Assembly (NCBI GenBank): GCA_016744475.1
Contig: JADGEH010000045.1
Coordinates: forward strand, 1-35,363
Length of the DNA stretch: 35,363 bases
Origin: Thiotrichales bacterium
Lineage (GTDB): Bacteria; Pseudomonadota; Gammaproteobacteria; Beggiatoales; Beggiatoaceae
Direction: 5' to 3'
Made by a program: the position numbers and the translations under genes. Positions 16,636-27,026 of this stretch are shown piece after piece. The notes below the pieces were generated by a model that saw nothing but the letters and a program-made list of their open reading frames with translations, was not told the DNA's origin and did not search any database. Position 1 is the stretch's first letter, and each line of letters opens with the position of its first letter.

Positions 16636-19056
16636 TTACTCCACATGATAGGATGATGAGCAGAATTTAAATGATTCGTTCCAGATAGAAAAGAAACCAT
16701 CTTTTTGAGCAGCATAATACAAAATACAGCCATCAGGTACGCGCTCATCACCCATAATAGGCATTTGAGTATCTAAAGAAGTTCCATCGGATGAAGTGAT
16801 ATTAATATCCTTCAATTGCCTAGAACTCACATAAAGACTGGCTGCTTGTGTTATATCTTGTGTATTTTGCAAAGATGTAGCACGTCTAACCATAGAATCT
16901 ATTGCATACATAGGCATCTCTATAATTTTCTCCAATTCTCTAGAGCCTTCATTAGATATGGCAATATTAATAGATTCAGGCATTTTCCAGTCTTGAAGAT
17001 TATTGGGTAATGAAACATTAACGGTTTTTTTATGGATATCGTCTTGAATTTCTTGACTAGAATCGTAATTAAACTCATCTAAATCAAATAAATTACCTAA
17101 GATACGTAAGACCTTCCAAGCAGGACGAACATTTTCAGGGGGGGGAATAACTCCATGGCTGGTTTGCCATACACCTTCACAATTCACATAAGTACCTGAG
17201 GTTTCAGGATACAATGAAATAGGTAAAATTACATTTGCATATTGCTGCATTTGCTTTGTTTTATATGAATTTAAACACACCACAAATTTAGCTTCTTCCA
17301 AAACAGATAAGGCATTACTGCCTGCATAGCTATCTATTTCTGCCTCTATTCCCAACAAAAGATAAGCTTTCAATGCGTGTTCTTTAGTGAGCATTTCAAA
17401 CGCATTTTTACCTTCATTTTCAACTTTATGCCCAGCTATTCCTTGATGCGGTAACACGCCAGTTAAACTAGCACCTACACTATTTCCCGCTTCTGCTAGA
17501 TAACCAAGCTTAGCTTCTGTTATTTTTCCTATCCATGCAGCTAAAGCACGAATTTTTGAAAACTCTGGATGTGTTGAAGCTAAACGTCCAACTAATATCG
17601 TTTTATATTCACCTTCATTAAGAAGCTTAGCCATAGCCTCATGAATTGAATTAGTAGAAACATCGGCTAACAAGTCTGTTATTTCATCAGAAATATTTTT
17701 ACCTGTGAGAGAAATCAGTGCTTTAGCAACACTTGCAAGCTCAGATACTATTTTTGAAGGAGCTGCAATTATTTTCTCTGCAATAGGTAAATTAAACTCA
17801 TAGTCCACAGGATTAATGAGCATTATATTTGCGCTAATTTCCTCATTAATCATCCCCGTATTTTTCAAAGCGGCTTTACGTAGGCGATGATTTAATAACG
17901 GTTGCTCTTTACGTAGATTTGTACCAATTAATAATACAGCATCAGATTTTTCTAATTCTTCAATACGTTGACCCAGATAAGGGTATAAAGGCGCATCATT
18001 CTGATCGCTAAAATCAATTTGATGGAGGCGATGGTCTATGTTCGAACAATCTAAACCACGTACTAATTTTTGCAGCAAATAAAGTTCTTCCAACGTAGCA
18101 GCTGGTGAGGCTAAAGCGCCCATAGCATCAGCATTGTATGTCGCTATAATGTTTTTAAGCCCTTCTATTGCATAATTTAGTGCGGTTTCCCAGTTTGTTT
18201 CTTGCCATTTCCCATTGCGTTTAATCATAGGATGAAGCAAACGTTCACTAGACTCTAATGCTTCATAACTAAAGCGGTCTCTGTCGGATAACCAAACTTC
18301 ATTAATTGCTTCATTTTCTCTAGGTACAACACGCAAAACTTTATTACGCCGAACATGCATATAAATATTTGAACCTAAACCATCATGAGGTGCAATGCTT
18401 GGGTATTGCTGCATTTCCCAGGCTCTACCATGAAAACGAAAGGCTTTAGAAGTTAACGCGCCTACGGGGCAAACATCAATCATATTACCCGACAATTCAG
18501 ATTCAACAGCACGCTCAATATAGGTGCCTATGCGGGTATTTTCTCCACGTCCAGTAGCCCCCATTTCACGAATACCAGCTACTTCAGTTCCAAAACGTAC
18601 ACATCGAGTGCAATGGATGCAACGAGTCATTTCAGTTGAAATAAGTGGTCCAAGATTTTTATCGGGAACAATACGTTTTAATTCTTTAAAGCGGGAACTG
18701 TCCTGCCCATAGCCCATAGCTACATCTTGCAACTCACATTCACCGCCTTGGTCACAAATAGGGCAATCTAAAGGATGATTAATTAATAAAAATTCCATCA
18801 CGGCTTTCTGTGCTTGTTGAGCTTTTTCAGAACGTGTTTGTACAACCATTCCATCCATAACGGGTGTCGCACAAGCAGGTAAAGGCTTAGGTGCTTTTTC
18901 AACATCAACTAAACACATACGACAATTAGCTGAAACTGATAATTTTTTATGGTAACAAAAGCGTGGAATCTCTATACCAGCGGCATCAGCAACGTCAATC
19001 AACATTTGACCTGCTTGCGCTTCGTAAGTATTTCCATTAATTGTAATCTTAACCAT
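16636..19056 (-). CDS. nuoG: NADH-quinone oxidoreductase subunit G
   Basis: An 806-aa subunit of the NADH-oxidising arm. The N-terminal ferredoxin domain binds a [2Fe-2S] cluster through C34, C45, C48 and C62. [14 protein letters not shown] supplies H94, C98, C101 and C107 for N5, and CIHCTRC plus VCPVGAL supply N4. The long C-terminal molybdopterin-oxidoreductase-like domain is degenerate, as is normal. After residue about 220 the segment [19 protein letters not shown] lacks the cysteines that bind the extra N7 cluster of E. coli, so this is the N7-less, mitochondrial-like form. AGGA lies about 11 bases before the ATG. Confidence 0.95.
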   Translation of the reverse strand: MVKITINGNTYEAQAGQMLIDVADAAGIEIPRFCYHKKLSVSANCRMCLVDVEKAPKPLPACATPVMDGMVVQTRSEKAQQAQKAVMEFLLINHPLDCPICDQGGECELQDVAMGYGQDSSRFKELKRIVPDKNLGPLISTEMTRCIHCTRCVRFGTEVAGIREMGATGRGENTRIGTYIERAVESELSGNMIDVCPVGALTSKAFRFHGRAWEMQQYPSIAPHDGLGSNIYMHVRRNKVLRVVPRENEAINEVWLSDRDRFSYEALESSERLLHPMIKRNGKWQETNWETALNYAIEGLKNIIATYNADAMGALASPAATLEELYLLQKLVRGLDCSNIDHRLHQIDFSDQNDAPLYPYLGQRIEELEKSDAVLLIGTNLRKEQPLLNHRLRKAALKNTGMINEEISANIMLINPVDYEFNLPIAEKIIAAPSKIVSELASVAKALISLTGKNISDEITDLLADVSTNSIHEAMAKLLNEGEYKTILVGRLASTHPEFSKIRALAAWIGKITEAKLGYLAEAGNSVGASLTGVLPHQGIAGHKVENEGKNAFEMLTKEHALKAYLLLGIEAEIDSYAGSNALSVLEEAKFVVCLNSYKTKQMQQYANVILPISLYPETSGTYVNCEGVWQTSHGVIPPPENVRPAWKVLRILGNLFDLDEFNYDSSQEIQDDIHKKTVNVSLPNNLQDWKMPESINIAISNEGSRELEKIIEMPMYAIDSMVRRATSLQNTQDITQAASLYVSSRQLKDINITSSDGTSLDTQMPIMGDERVPDGCILYYAAQKDGFFSIWNESFKFCSSSYHVE

Positions 19057-19097
19057 AAAGTTTTAATTCCTGTGCACTTCTTATTCTTTTAAGGCAA

Positions 19098-20405
19098 TTA
19101 GGCCGCAAATTGCTTGGCAACTTTACTTTCACCATGCTCGATCATGTATGCAAATTCATCTCTGAAATGCTTGAGAAAACTCTGCACAGGCATAGCTGCT
19201 GCCTCACCTAAAGCACAAATCGTCTTACCCGCAATTTTGTCAGCGACATCATCTAGAACATCCAAATCCTGAATGTTTCCATGACCATGCGCAATGCGAT
19301 GAAGCATACGAGATAACCATCCTGTACCTTCCCGACAAGGGGTGCATTGTCCACAAGATTCCTCATAATAAAAATGAGAAATTCTAGCCAGAACTTTAAC
19401 CATACAAGTGGTTTCATCCATGACTATCACTGAACCTGCACCTAACATTGAACCTGCTTTTGCAATGGAGTCATAATCCATTGTCACACCCATCATAATC
19501 TCGGCGGGTAATACTGGTGTAGATGAACCCCCTGGAATCACAGCTTTGAGTGTATGACCGCTACGTATACCACCAGCCATTTCCAAGAGTTCTTTAAAGG
19601 GGGTTCCCATGGGAACTTCATAATTCCCAGGTTTATTGACATGGCCAGAAACAGCAAATAACTTAGAGCCACCGTTATTTGGCTTGCCTAAATCAGCAAA
19701 CCATTCGCCACCCTTGGCTAAAATATAAGGCACTGAAGCTAATGTTTCGGTGTTATTAATAGTGGTTGGTTTGCCGTATAAACCAAATGCAGCAGGAAAT
19801 GGAGGTTTAAAACGAGGCTGTCCTTTTTTACCTTCAATCGATTCTAATAAAGCGGTTTCTTCTCCGCAGATATAAGCACCTGCACCAAGATGGGTATAGA
19901 GATTAAAATCAATACCAGAACCAAGAATGTTTTCACCTAACAAGCCTGCTTCATAAGCTTCAACTATAGCCGCTTCAAAACGATCAACAGGTTCTCCAAA
20001 TTCTCCGCGAATATAATTATATCCAGCAGTCGCTCCGATGGCATAACCCGCAATGACCATACCTTCAATTAAGGCATGAGGGTTGTAACGAAGAATATCT
20101 CGATCTTTAAAAGTACCCGGTTCGCCTTCATCAGAGTTGCAAACAATATATTTTTGTATATCCGCCATACGCTCACGCGCAGCTTCATCACGCGGCAGCA
20201 TAAAAGACCATTTCAAACCTGTAGGAAAACCTGCTCCACCTCGACCACGCAAATTAGATACTTTCAAAGCATCAATAATCTCCAAAGGAGAGGTTTTTTC
20301 TTGCAAAATCTTGCGCAGCATGGAATATCCCCCTGCACTTTCATAGGTAGAAAGTGTCCAAGGTTTATCCAAATGCAAGGTGCTGAAACAAACTTCATTT
20401 GCCAT
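19098..20405 (-). CDS. nuoF: NADH-quinone oxidoreductase subunit F
   Basis: A 435-aa NADH- and FMN-binding subunit. [16 protein letters not shown] is the NADH/FMN site, [12 protein letters not shown] is conserved, and [15 protein letters not shown] with the later [12 protein letters not shown] supplies the four cysteines of cluster N3. The ATG at 20405 is preferred over that at 20423: it has GGAG seven bases upstream and lies just after the nuoE stop, while the longer form would overlap nuoE. Length is typical. Confidence 0.96.
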   Translation of the reverse strand: MANEVCFSTLHLDKPWTLSTYESAGGYSMLRKILQEKTSPLEIIDALKVSNLRGRGGAGFPTGLKWSFMLPRDEAARERMADIQKYIVCNSDEGEPGTFKDRDILRYNPHALIEGMVIAGYAIGATAGYNYIRGEFGEPVDRFEAAIVEAYEAGLLGENILGSGIDFNLYTHLGAGAYICGEETALLESIEGKKGQPRFKPPFPAAFGLYGKPTTINNTETLASVPYILAKGGEWFADLGKPNNGGSKLFAVSGHVNKPGNYEVPMGTPFKELLEMAGGIRSGHTLKAVIPGGSSTPVLPAEIMMGVTMDYDSIAKAGSMLGAGSVIVMDETTCMVKVLARISHFYYEESCGQCTPCREGTGWLSRMLHRIAHGHGNIQDLDVLDDVADKIAGKTICALGEAAAMPVQSFLKHFRDEFAYMIEHGESKVAKQFAA

Positions 20406-20409
20406 TTTT

Positions 20410-20901
20410 TTACTCCAGCCCATCCAGAATTTGATCCACTTTTTCAGGTGTCAAATTCTCATGATAGTCTCGCCCTATTTGAAACATTGGTGCGTTACCA
20501 CAAGCCGCTAAGCATTCAACTTCTTTCAATGTGAATTTATTATCTGAAGTTGTTCCACCTAGTTTAATACCTAAACGTTTTTCTAAATGTGCAACAATTT
20601 CATCTGAACCACACAACATGCAAGAAACATTGGTACAAACGCAAACCTTATATTTACCAACAGGCTTTAATTCATACATTGAATAAAAGCTAGCTACTTC
20701 ATAGACAGCAATGGGTGGCATATCTAAATAATCGGCGATAGCATCCATCAGTTGAGTTGTTAGCCAACCACCATTATGATCTTGCACCAATGTTAAAGCT
20801 GGCATCACGGCAGACTGTTTACGTCCTGCTGGATACTTCGCAATATACTTATCAATTTCAGCCAGAATACTAGCTGATAATATGTCTTGTGCTGTTGCCA
20901 T
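20410..20901 (-). CDS. nuoE: NADH-quinone oxidoreductase subunit E
   Basis: A 163-aa thioredoxin-like subunit carrying [2Fe-2S] cluster N1a. Ligands are visible in [10 protein letters not shown] and [10 protein letters not shown]. The N-terminal helical part ([18 protein letters not shown]) is typical of the family. Its last codons carry the ribosome binding site for nuoF, so translation of the two is probably coupled. The gap to nuoD is 21 bases. Confidence 0.96.
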   Translation of the reverse strand: MATAQDILSASILAEIDKYIAKYPAGRKQSAVMPALTLVQDHNGGWLTTQLMDAIADYLDMPPIAVYEVASFYSMYELKPVGKYKVCVCTNVSCMLCGSDEIVAHLEKRLGIKLGGTTSDNKFTLKEVECLAACGNAPMFQIGRDYHENLTPEKVDQILDGLE

Positions 20902-20922
20902 GCGTATATATCTTCGTATTAC

Positions 20923-22176
20923 TCAGCGATCAATTTCGCCAAAAACAATATCTTGAGTACCAATGACTGCGACTACATCAGCCAACATGTGCCCTTTTAC
21001 CATTTCTTCGATAGAGGCTAAATGAGCAAAGCCTGGAGCACGAATTTTTAGGCGGTAAGGTTTATTAGCTCCATCTGATACCAAATAAATACCAAACTCA
21101 CCTTTAGGATGTTCGATGGCAGAATAAACTTCACCTTCAGGAACGCAATAACCTTCTGTAAACAATTTGAAATGATGAATTAAGGATTCCATATCTTCTT
21201 TCATTTCATTGCGCTTAGGTGCTGTTATTTTATGATCATCTAACATCACTAGACCAGGATTCTGACGCAACCAATCAACACATTGTTTAATGATCTCATT
21301 TGATTGGCGTAATTCTTCCATACGTACAAGATAACGATCATAACAATCGCCTTCAGTGCCTACAGGAATAGAAAACTTCATTTCACTGTAAACTTCATAA
21401 GGCTGTTTCTTACGTAAATCCCATTCAATCCCTGAACCGCGCAGCATCGGGCCTGAAAAACCCAATTGCAAGGCACGCTCAGGAGAAACAACGCCAATAC
21501 CGACTGTACGTTGTTTCCAAATACGGTTATCGGTCAACAATGTTTCATAATCATCGACACAAGCCGGGAAACGACGGGTAAAGTCTTCAATGAAATCGAG
21601 TAAAGAACCCTGACGATTTTCATTTAAGCGCTTAATATCTTTTTCATTATGCCATTTAGACACTTCATACCGAGGCATAAAATCAGGCAAATCACGATAC
21701 ACGCCACCAGGACGGTAATAAGCTGCGTGCATACGCGCACCGGATACCGCTTCATAGCAGTCCATAAGGTCTTCGCGTTCACGAAAGGCATATAAAAACA
21801 TACTCATCGCGCCCACATCTAAAGCATGTGCGCCTAACCACATCAAGTGATTAAGTATTCGTGTAATTTCATCAAACATCACGCGAATATATTGAGCACG
21901 AATGGGTGGGGCGACATTCAGCATTTTTTCAATCGCCATCACGTAAGCATGTTCATTACACATCATAGATACATAATCTAAGCGATCCATATAAGGTACG
22001 CTTTGTGTAAAGGGCTTACTTTCTGCGAGCTTTTCTGTACCTCGATGCAATAAACCAACATGAGGATCAGCGCGTTCAATCACTTCACCGTCTAACTCTA
22101 AAACTAAACGCAAAACACCATGTGCGGCAGGATGTTGCGGACCAAAATTCATTGTACAGTTGCGAATTTCCGTCAT
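20923..22176 (-). CDS. nuoD: NADH-quinone oxidoreductase subunit D
   Basis: A 417-aa 49-kDa-type subunit that forms the quinone site with Nuo[33 protein letters not shown], and the conserved C-terminal [17 protein letters not shown] are diagnostic. It is separate from NuoC rather than fused as in E. coli. GAGG lies eight bases before the ATG, and nuoC ends three bases upstream. Length is standard. Confidence 0.97.
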   Translation of the reverse strand: MTEIRNCTMNFGPQHPAAHGVLRLVLELDGEVIERADPHVGLLHRGTEKLAESKPFTQSVPYMDRLDYVSMMCNEHAYVMAIEKMLNVAPPIRAQYIRVMFDEITRILNHLMWLGAHALDVGAMSMFLYAFREREDLMDCYEAVSGARMHAAYYRPGGVYRDLPDFMPRYEVSKWHNEKDIKRLNENRQGSLLDFIEDFTRRFPACVDDYETLLTDNRIWKQRTVGIGVVSPERALQLGFSGPMLRGSGIEWDLRKKQPYEVYSEMKFSIPVGTEGDCYDRYLVRMEELRQSNEIIKQCVDWLRQNPGLVMLDDHKITAPKRNEMKEDMESLIHHFKLFTEGYCVPEGEVYSAIEHPKGEFGIYLVSDGANKPYRLKIRAPGFAHLASIEEMVKGHMLADVVAVIGTQDIVFGEIDR

Positions 22177-22179
22177 TTT

Positions 22180-22845
22180 TTAATCCTCACACCCAGTATC
22201 ATGGTTATCATGCCGAATCACTCGCGGAACCAAAGTACGCGCCTCAATACTCACAGGCTGATAAATGACACGCCCTTTATCTGGGTCATAACGCATTTCA
22301 ACTTCCCCAATTAAAGGAAAATCTTTGCGGAAAGGATGTCCGATAAAGCCATAATCTGTTAATAAACGACGCAAATCAGGATGTCCATTAAACACGATAC
22401 CAAATAGATCAAATGCTTCGCGTTCAAACCATGAAGCTGAATTCCATATTTCAACAACGGAATCAACACAAGGTAATTGATCTGAGGTATATACACATAA
22501 TCGCAAACGCTGATTTTTTTCAATCGATAATAAATGGTAAACAACGGCAAAGCGCTCAGGGTGCGAATCTTGTTGTTTTTGATGTGAGCCTTTATTTACA
22601 CCACGACTAAAACCTGCGCTGCTTCTTTTGGTTTCCCAATCAGCTTGACCGTATTCAAGATAGTCAACGCCACATAAATCCATTAATTGCTCAAACTTAA
22701 ATTCATCACGCAAAGCAGTCGCAACGGTTAATAAATTCTCTGCGGCTACTTCTAAGCTTATTTCATTAAAAGTTAATTGCAACGTTGCTTGTTCTGCAAA
22801 ACGATGCTGCAAGGCGGTTATTAAAGTTTGAGTTTTTTCAGTCAT
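22180..22845 (-). CDS. nuoC: NADH-quinone oxidoreductase subunit C
   Basis: A 221-aa 30-kDa-type subunit of the hydrophilic arm. It shows [51 protein letters not shown] and [20 protein letters not shown], all typical of NuoC. A polar insertion of about 30 residues ([18 protein letters not shown]) sits in the variable loop before RFAVVY. The ATG at 22845 is preferred to a TTG at 22878, which would overlap nuoB; there is no clear Shine-Dalgarno sequence for it, so coupling to nuoB is likely. Confidence 0.94.
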   Translation of the reverse strand: MTEKTQTLITALQHRFAEQATLQLTFNEISLEVAAENLLTVATALRDEFKFEQLMDLCGVDYLEYGQADWETKRSSAGFSRGVNKGSHQKQQDSHPERFAVVYHLLSIEKNQRLRLCVYTSDQLPCVDSVVEIWNSASWFEREAFDLFGIVFNGHPDLRRLLTDYGFIGHPFRKDFPLIGEVEMRYDPDKGRVIYQPVSIEARTLVPRVIRHDNHDTGCED

Positions 22846-22867
22846 AAGAGGATAGGGGCAATGCTTA

Positions 22868-23344
22868 TCAAGCTGCAATCGTATTAGTGCGATGAATTTT
22901 CTTTTGCAATTGCAAAATACCGTAAATCAAAGCTTCTGCTGTTGGTGGGCAACCAGGCACATAAATATCCACTGGAACAATGCGGTCACAACCACGCACG
23001 ACAGAGTAAGAATAATGGTAATAACCACCACCATTAGCACAAGAACCCATAGAGATAACCCAACGAGGCTCAGGCATTTGTTCATAGACTTTGCGCAGAG
23101 CAGGTGCCATTTTGTTCACTAAAGTCCCTGCGACAATCATTAAATCTGACTGTCTAGGACTAGGACGAAATACCATGCCAAAGCGGTCTAAGTCATAACG
23201 TGCGGCACCGGCTTGCATCATTTCTACTGCACAACAAGCTAAGCCAAAAGTAACCGGCCACATAGAACCCGTTCGCGCCCAATTAATCGCGCTATCTAAC
23301 GTAGTTGTAATGACACCTTCTGGTAAAACGCCTTCTATTCCCAT
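22868..23344 (-). CDS. nuoB: NADH-quinone oxidoreductase subunit B
   Basis: A 158-aa subunit holding terminal cluster N2. The ligands are in [31 protein letters not shown] and [16 protein letters not shown]. The ATG at 23344 gives the usual [10 protein letters not shown] start and has AAAGGAG about eight bases upstream. A longer in-frame reading from 23365 would overlap nuoA by 31 bases and adds non-conserved residues. It overlaps the nuoA stop by 10 bases. Confidence 0.96.
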   Translation of the reverse strand: MGIEGVLPEGVITTTLDSAINWARTGSMWPVTFGLACCAVEMMQAGAARYDLDRFGMVFRPSPRQSDLMIVAGTLVNKMAPALRKVYEQMPEPRWVISMGSCANGGGYYHYSYSVVRGCDRIVPVDIYVPGCPPTAEALIYGILQLQKKIHRTNTIAA

Positions 23345-23691
23345 TCTAGCGCTCCTTTTTTCCACTCATAAATAAAGCCCACCACTAAAATACCTAAAAA
23401 TATAGACATCACTACAAAACCATATAAACCCAATTCCTTAAACACAACCGCCCAAGGAAATAAGAATGCAATTTCTAAATCAAAAATAATAAACAGGATG
23501 GCCACTAAATAATAGCGTACATCAAATTTCATTCGAGCATCTTCAAAGGCTTCAAAGCCGCATTCATAAGGGGAGTCTTTTTCACTATTGGGCCGATGCG
23601 CACCAAAAATAAAGCCCGCAATAATAGGCCCTGCTCCGACTAACAAACCCGTTAGAATAAATAGAAGTATCGGTAAATACTCAGCTAGCAT
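23335..23691 (-). CDS. nuoA: NADH-quinone oxidoreductase subunit A
   Basis: A 118-aa membrane subunit with three transmembrane helices, first gene of the operon. [20 protein letters not shown] contains the conserved loop cysteine at the quinone site, and [23 protein letters not shown] residues follow ([20 protein letters not shown]). The ATG at 23691 with GAGTG upstream is preferred over a GTG at 23700. It lies about 80 bases downstream of a good promoter. Confidence 0.95.
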   Translation of the reverse strand: MLAEYLPILLFILTGLLVGAGPIIAGFIFGAHRPNSEKDSPYECGFEAFEDARMKFDVRYYLVAILFIIFDLEIAFLFPWAVVFKELGLYGFVVMSIFLGILVVGFIYEWKKGALEWE

Positions 23692-23785
23692 AATTATCAC
23701 TCTAAATTCTGAACATTAAGAAAATTAATATTCAATTTAAGGTTATTCTTATTTCGTCATTCATTCATTTAATGATGTGCGACGG

Positions 23786-23814
23786 AGTGTATTGGGGATG
23801 CCCTTTGGTGTCAA
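23786..23814 (-). promoter_or_regulatory. sigma70 promoter of the nuo operon
   Basis: On the minus strand TTGACA (23809-23814) is exactly 17 bases from TACACT (23786-23791). This is a near-consensus sigma70 promoter pointing at nuoA. The start site would be near 23779, leaving a leader of about 88 nt. No other promoter this strong is seen between nuo genes. Confidence 0.75.
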
Positions 23815-23822
23815 GAGACTTC

Positions 23823-23848
23823 AGCCTTAAAAATCCAAAAGGCTTTTT
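23823..23848 (+). promoter_or_regulatory. hairpin with T-tract just upstream of the DUF2064 gene
   Basis: AGCCTT (23823-23828) pairs with AAGGCT (23839-23844), followed by TTTT, and ends three bases before the ATG at 23852. The right arm contains the AAGG that should be the ribosome binding site. The structure could hide the binding site or attenuate transcription. Only six base pairs support it. Confidence 0.35.
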
Positions 23849-23851
23849 ATA

Positions 23852-24457
23852 ATGCTATGTATTCAAGTGCTTGCAAAAGCGCCTTCTACTCCAAAAATCA
23901 AAACCCGCCTGCAACCTGTATTAGGGCTGACCGCTACGCGCCAGCTTTATGCGCAATTACTGTGGCACACATTGGAGTTAGCCAGTCATTGTGCGCCTGT
24001 ACAGCTTTGGTGCGCACCACATACAGATTTTGCATTTTTTAAGCATTGCCAGCAACATTTTGGCTTAACATTGCACGCTCAATGTGCTGGCGACTTAGGT
24101 GATCGTATGCATTTCGCTTTAACGCAAGCCTTAAAAACTCATCACTTGCCGGTATTAATTGGCAGCGATAGCTTTACCTTATCAGCTCACGACATACATC
24201 AAGCTTTTGCTCATTTAAGCGCTGGAACGCCTGCTGTGTTCGCTCCTAGTGTAGATGGCGGTTATGCACTGGTGGGGGTGAATCAAGCCATGCCTGAGAT
24301 TTTTCTGCATCAGCAATGGAGTCATCCGCAAGTTATGGCAGAAGCTCGCTTAAATTTACAAGCCAAGGGGATACAGTGGGCGGAATTAAATAAACAAGCC
24401 GATTTAGACACGCCACAAGATTGGCTGGAATACTTACGTTTCACCGCCTTTACATGA
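23852..24457 (+). CDS. TIGR04282/DUF2064 family glycosyltransferase-like protein
   Basis: A 201-aa protein of the nucleotidyl/glycosyltransferase-A fold. Motifs in order are AKAPSTPKIKTRLQPVLG (the KxPxxxxxKTRL nucleotide-binding start), GDLGDRMHFAL, LIGSDSFTLS (usually GSDCP or GSDxP, so the cysteine-proline pair is missing), PSVDGGYALVG, and LDTPQDW at the C-terminus. Family members are annotated as arsenosugar biosynthesis transferases when beside arsenic methyltransferases; here no arsenic gene is adjacent, so the substrate is unknown. It precedes priA by 85 bases and is divergent from nuo. Confidence 0.83.
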   Translation: MLCIQVLAKAPSTPKIKTRLQPVLGLTATRQLYAQLLWHTLELASHCAPVQLWCAPHTDFAFFKHCQQHFGLTLHAQCAGDLGDRMHFALTQALKTHHLPVLIGSDSFTLSAHDIHQAFAHLSAGTPAVFAPSVDGGYALVGVNQAMPEIFLHQQWSHPQVMAEARLNLQAKGIQWAELNKQADLDTPQDWLEYLRFTAFT

Positions 24458-24542
24458 TGCCAAACAATATTTTTCACTCAAAGAACACCACTACACGATG
24501 CCCCTCTTCACTATCAAACCGCTCATCCTCACTTAAATTATC

Positions 24543-26786
24543 ATGACTTCCGCAAATAGTGCTCATCCCACAGTGATTTTACAAATAGCGGTCAATGGCC
24601 CTTTGCCGCGTTTGTTTGATTATCTGCCGCCTGTGGGGATAGACAAACAACAATTGCAGCCTGGAGTACGCTTAAGCGTGCCATTTGGGCGTAATGAGCG
24701 CTTAGGCATATTGCTAGGTTTATCGAGTCACACCGATGTTCCGCTTAAACGCCTCAAACCTGCTACTCGCTTGCTGGATGAAGCACCGCTCTTTCCTGCT
24801 GACCTGCTCAAACTCCTGCGTTGGGCAGCGAGTTATTATCACTATCCCATCGGACAAGTCTTGCAAACCGCCTTGCCGACATTGCTCAATCAGGGCGAAG
24901 CTGCGCAATTACCCACTTTGCCCGGTTGGCAATTAACCGCAGAGGGGCAAGCTTTTGACTTAAATAGCTTATCTAAACGGGCCCACCGCCAGCAGGCATT
25001 ACTTAAATTTTTGCATCAATGCTCAGATCACGCTGCCAGTCAGGCGACTATTAATCAGCATTTCCCTAATAGCTATACCAGCCTGAAAAGCCTGCAAAAA
25101 AAAGCCTGGATTGAAGCATGTCGCATCGACAAAATTTTTCACTTAAACCTGTCACCAGAAACGTCTTTAAACTTAAATGCCGCGCAAGCTGAAGCAGTGC
25201 AGACCGTGTGCAAGCATCTATCCAGTTTTCGTGCTTTTCTGCTGGATGGCGTGACGGGCAGTGGCAAAACTGAAGTGTATTTGCAGATTATTCAAGAAGT
25301 GATCAATCAAGGGCGACAAGCGCTGGTATTGGTGCCAGAAATTAATCTCACACCGCAAATGCTCACCCGCTTTGAGCGGCGTTTTTCTCAACCTATCGCC
25401 ATCTTGCATTCCAAACTCACGGACAACGAACGATTGTCAGCCTGGTTAATGGCTCAACAAGGCACGGCAGCTATCGTCATTGGCACTCGCTCAGCGGCTT
25501 GGACACCTTTGGCGCGTCCTGGCGTGTTGATTATTGATGAAGAACACGATGCCTCTTACAAACAACAAGGCGGCTTTCAATATTCAGCCCGCGATTTAAC
25601 CGTCATGCGAGCGCATTACGCGAATATTCCCGTCGTTTTAGGCAGTGCGACCCCAGCATTAGATAGCCTGTTTAATGTGCAACGCGGGCGTTATCAGTGT
25701 TTGCGCTTAACTGAGCGTGCAGGCACCGCTATACACCCCGATTTTCGCGTGATCGATCTACGTCGTTATCAACCGCAGGAAGGCTTATCCCAACCCTTAC
25801 TCAAAGCGATTCAAACTCGGTTAGACGCGCAACAGCAAGCCTTGGTCTATATCAATCGGCGAGGATTTGCGCCGACCTTAATGTGTCATCAGTGCGGTTG
25901 GGTGGCGGAGTGCCAGCATTGCACAGCACGTCAAACCTATCACGACACTGATAACCGCCTGCATTGTCACCATTGCGGTGCAGAACAAAGCCTGCCTGCG
26001 GTGTGCCCACAATGCCAATCAGTTCGTCTGCGTCGTTTAGGTTATGGCACTGAGCGCATTGAACAAGCCTTGCGTGGGCTATTTCCCACAGCGAGAATTT
26101 TGCGCATCGACAGCGATAGCACCAGCGGCAAACATGCGATGCAACAGATATTGGAACGCATTCATGAGGGGGAAGTGGATATTTTAGTCGGCACGCAAAT
26201 GCTTACAAAAGGTCATCATTTTCCCAAAGTCACCTTAGTCGGCGTGGTGAATCTGGATGGCGGCTTATTTGGCGTAGATTTTCGCGCCAGCGAGCGCTTA
26301 GCACAGAGTTTAGTCCAAGTGGCAGGACGGGCGGGGCGTGCTGATTTACGCGGGGAAGTGTTATTGCAAACCTATCATCCTGAACATCCATTGCTACAAG
26401 CTTTATTAGAACGTGGTTATAACGCTTTTGCTAATAATGCCTTAGAAGAGCGTCAACAGACCTGCTTACCGCCACACACTTATCTTGCTTTGCTGCGGGT
26501 TGAAGCCAAACAAGAAGCCGCATTAAATCACTTTTTGCAACAAGCCTATGCACAGGCAGAGGCTCAAATAGCACAACAAGGCTTGGAAAATGTAGAGATT
26601 TTGGGGCCCATCCCCGCTCCGCTGGAACGCCGTGCTAATTTTTATCGTGCTCAACTGCTGTGTCAGGCGCATCAGCGCAGCCATTTACAAGCCCTGTTAC
26701 AGCATTGGGTGATAGATTTAAACACCTTATCCACAGCAAAAGGCTTGCGCTGGTCTTTGGATGTAGACCCACAGAATTTATTTTAG
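24543..26786 (+). CDS. priA: primosomal protein N' (replication restart helicase PriA)
   Basis: A 747-aa superfamily 2 helicase that reloads the replisome at stalled forks. The N-terminal DNA-binding domain (about 1-110; VNGPLPRLFDYLPP, PGVRLSVPFGRNERLG) is present. The Walker A motif DGVTGSGKTEVYL lies near residue 235, and the DEEH box is at 332-335 (IIDEEHDASYKQQ). The zinc-binding cysteine block runs from about C448 to 495 (CHQCGWVAECQHC, CHHCG, CPQC). QVAGRAGRADLRGEV is helicase motif VI. The stop TAG is formed by the junction with a MITE; the ancestral stop was probably TAA. Full length and intact. Confidence 0.96.
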   Translation: MTSANSAHPTVILQIAVNGPLPRLFDYLPPVGIDKQQLQPGVRLSVPFGRNERLGILLGLSSHTDVPLKRLKPATRLLDEAPLFPADLLKLLRWAASYYHYPIGQVLQTALPTLLNQGEAAQLPTLPGWQLTAEGQAFDLNSLSKRAHRQQALLKFLHQCSDHAASQATINQHFPNSYTSLKSLQKKAWIEACRIDKIFHLNLSPETSLNLNAAQAEAVQTVCKHLSSFRAFLLDGVTGSGKTEVYLQIIQEVINQGRQALVLVPEINLTPQMLTRFERRFSQPIAILHSKLTDNERLSAWLMAQQGTAAIVIGTRSAAWTPLARPGVLIIDEEHDASYKQQGGFQYSARDLTVMRAHYANIPVVLGSATPALDSLFNVQRGRYQCLRLTERAGTAIHPDFRVIDLRRYQPQEGLSQPLLKAIQTRLDAQQQALVYINRRGFAPTLMCHQCGWVAECQHCTARQTYHDTDNRLHCHHCGAEQSLPAVCPQCQSVRLRRLGYGTERIEQALRGLFPTARILRIDSDSTSGKHAMQQILERIHEGEVDILVGTQMLTKGHHFPKVTLVGVVNLDGGLFGVDFRASERLAQSLVQVAGRAGRADLRGEVLLQTYHPEHPLLQALLERGYNAFANNALEERQQTCLPPHTYLALLRVEAKQEAALNHFLQQAYAQAEAQIAQQGLENVEILGPIPAPLERRANFYRAQLLCQAHQRSHLQALLQHWVIDLNTLSTAKGLRWSLDVDPQNLF

Positions 26787-26944
26787 AACCTATACGAAAA
26801 CGGGATCATCGGCTGCAAATCCGCCCTTTTGGTCAGGTTTTCCACTTTTTATCAACACACGCCCGCTATTCGCCTTAAAAAACCGAAAAAACTGCCTCAA
26901 AATAGCGCATTTTCGCTTCGATTCCCCATCTTCGTATAGGCTCT
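26785..26944 (+). mobile_element. 160-bp MITE-like element with different ends (copy 3)
   Basis: 160 bp bounded by AGAACCTATACGAA (26785-26798) and its near-complement TTCGTATAGGCTCT (26931-26944). The termini differ from copies 1 and 2, but the core (about 26845-26902) shares a long near-identical run with the reverse complement of copy 1, including CAACACACGCCCGCTATTCG. No clear target duplication was found. It begins inside the priA stop codon. It lies between priA and the giant gene. Confidence 0.75.
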
Positions 26945-26969
26945 TAATCCACCTGAAATAATAGTTACA

Positions 26970-27018
26970 GATTTTGCATACCTTTTAGAGTTTTGTGTCA
27001 AGAGACTCTTTCAAAAGG
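26970..27018 (+). promoter_or_regulatory. hairpin in the leader of the giant gene
   Basis: CCTTTTAGAGT near 26979-26989 is complementary to ACTCTTTCAAAAGG near 27005-27018 with a 3-base bulge. It ends eight bases before the ATG at 27027, and the AAAGG of the right arm would be the ribosome binding site. It could restrain translation of the very large protein. No clear -35/-10 pair was found. Confidence 0.3.
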
Positions 27019-27026
27019 TATAAAAA

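Noticed and set aside
26660..26878. 72-aa reading frame across the end of priA
   Set aside because: It is a shifted frame of priA running into MITE copy 3, with no start signal.
23808..27005. The 13-base motif GTGTCAAGAGACT occurs upstream of both the DUF2064 gene and the giant gene
   Set aside because: A 13-base match between two places in 35 kb is expected by chance, and at the first site it is explained by the TTGACA of the nuo promoter.
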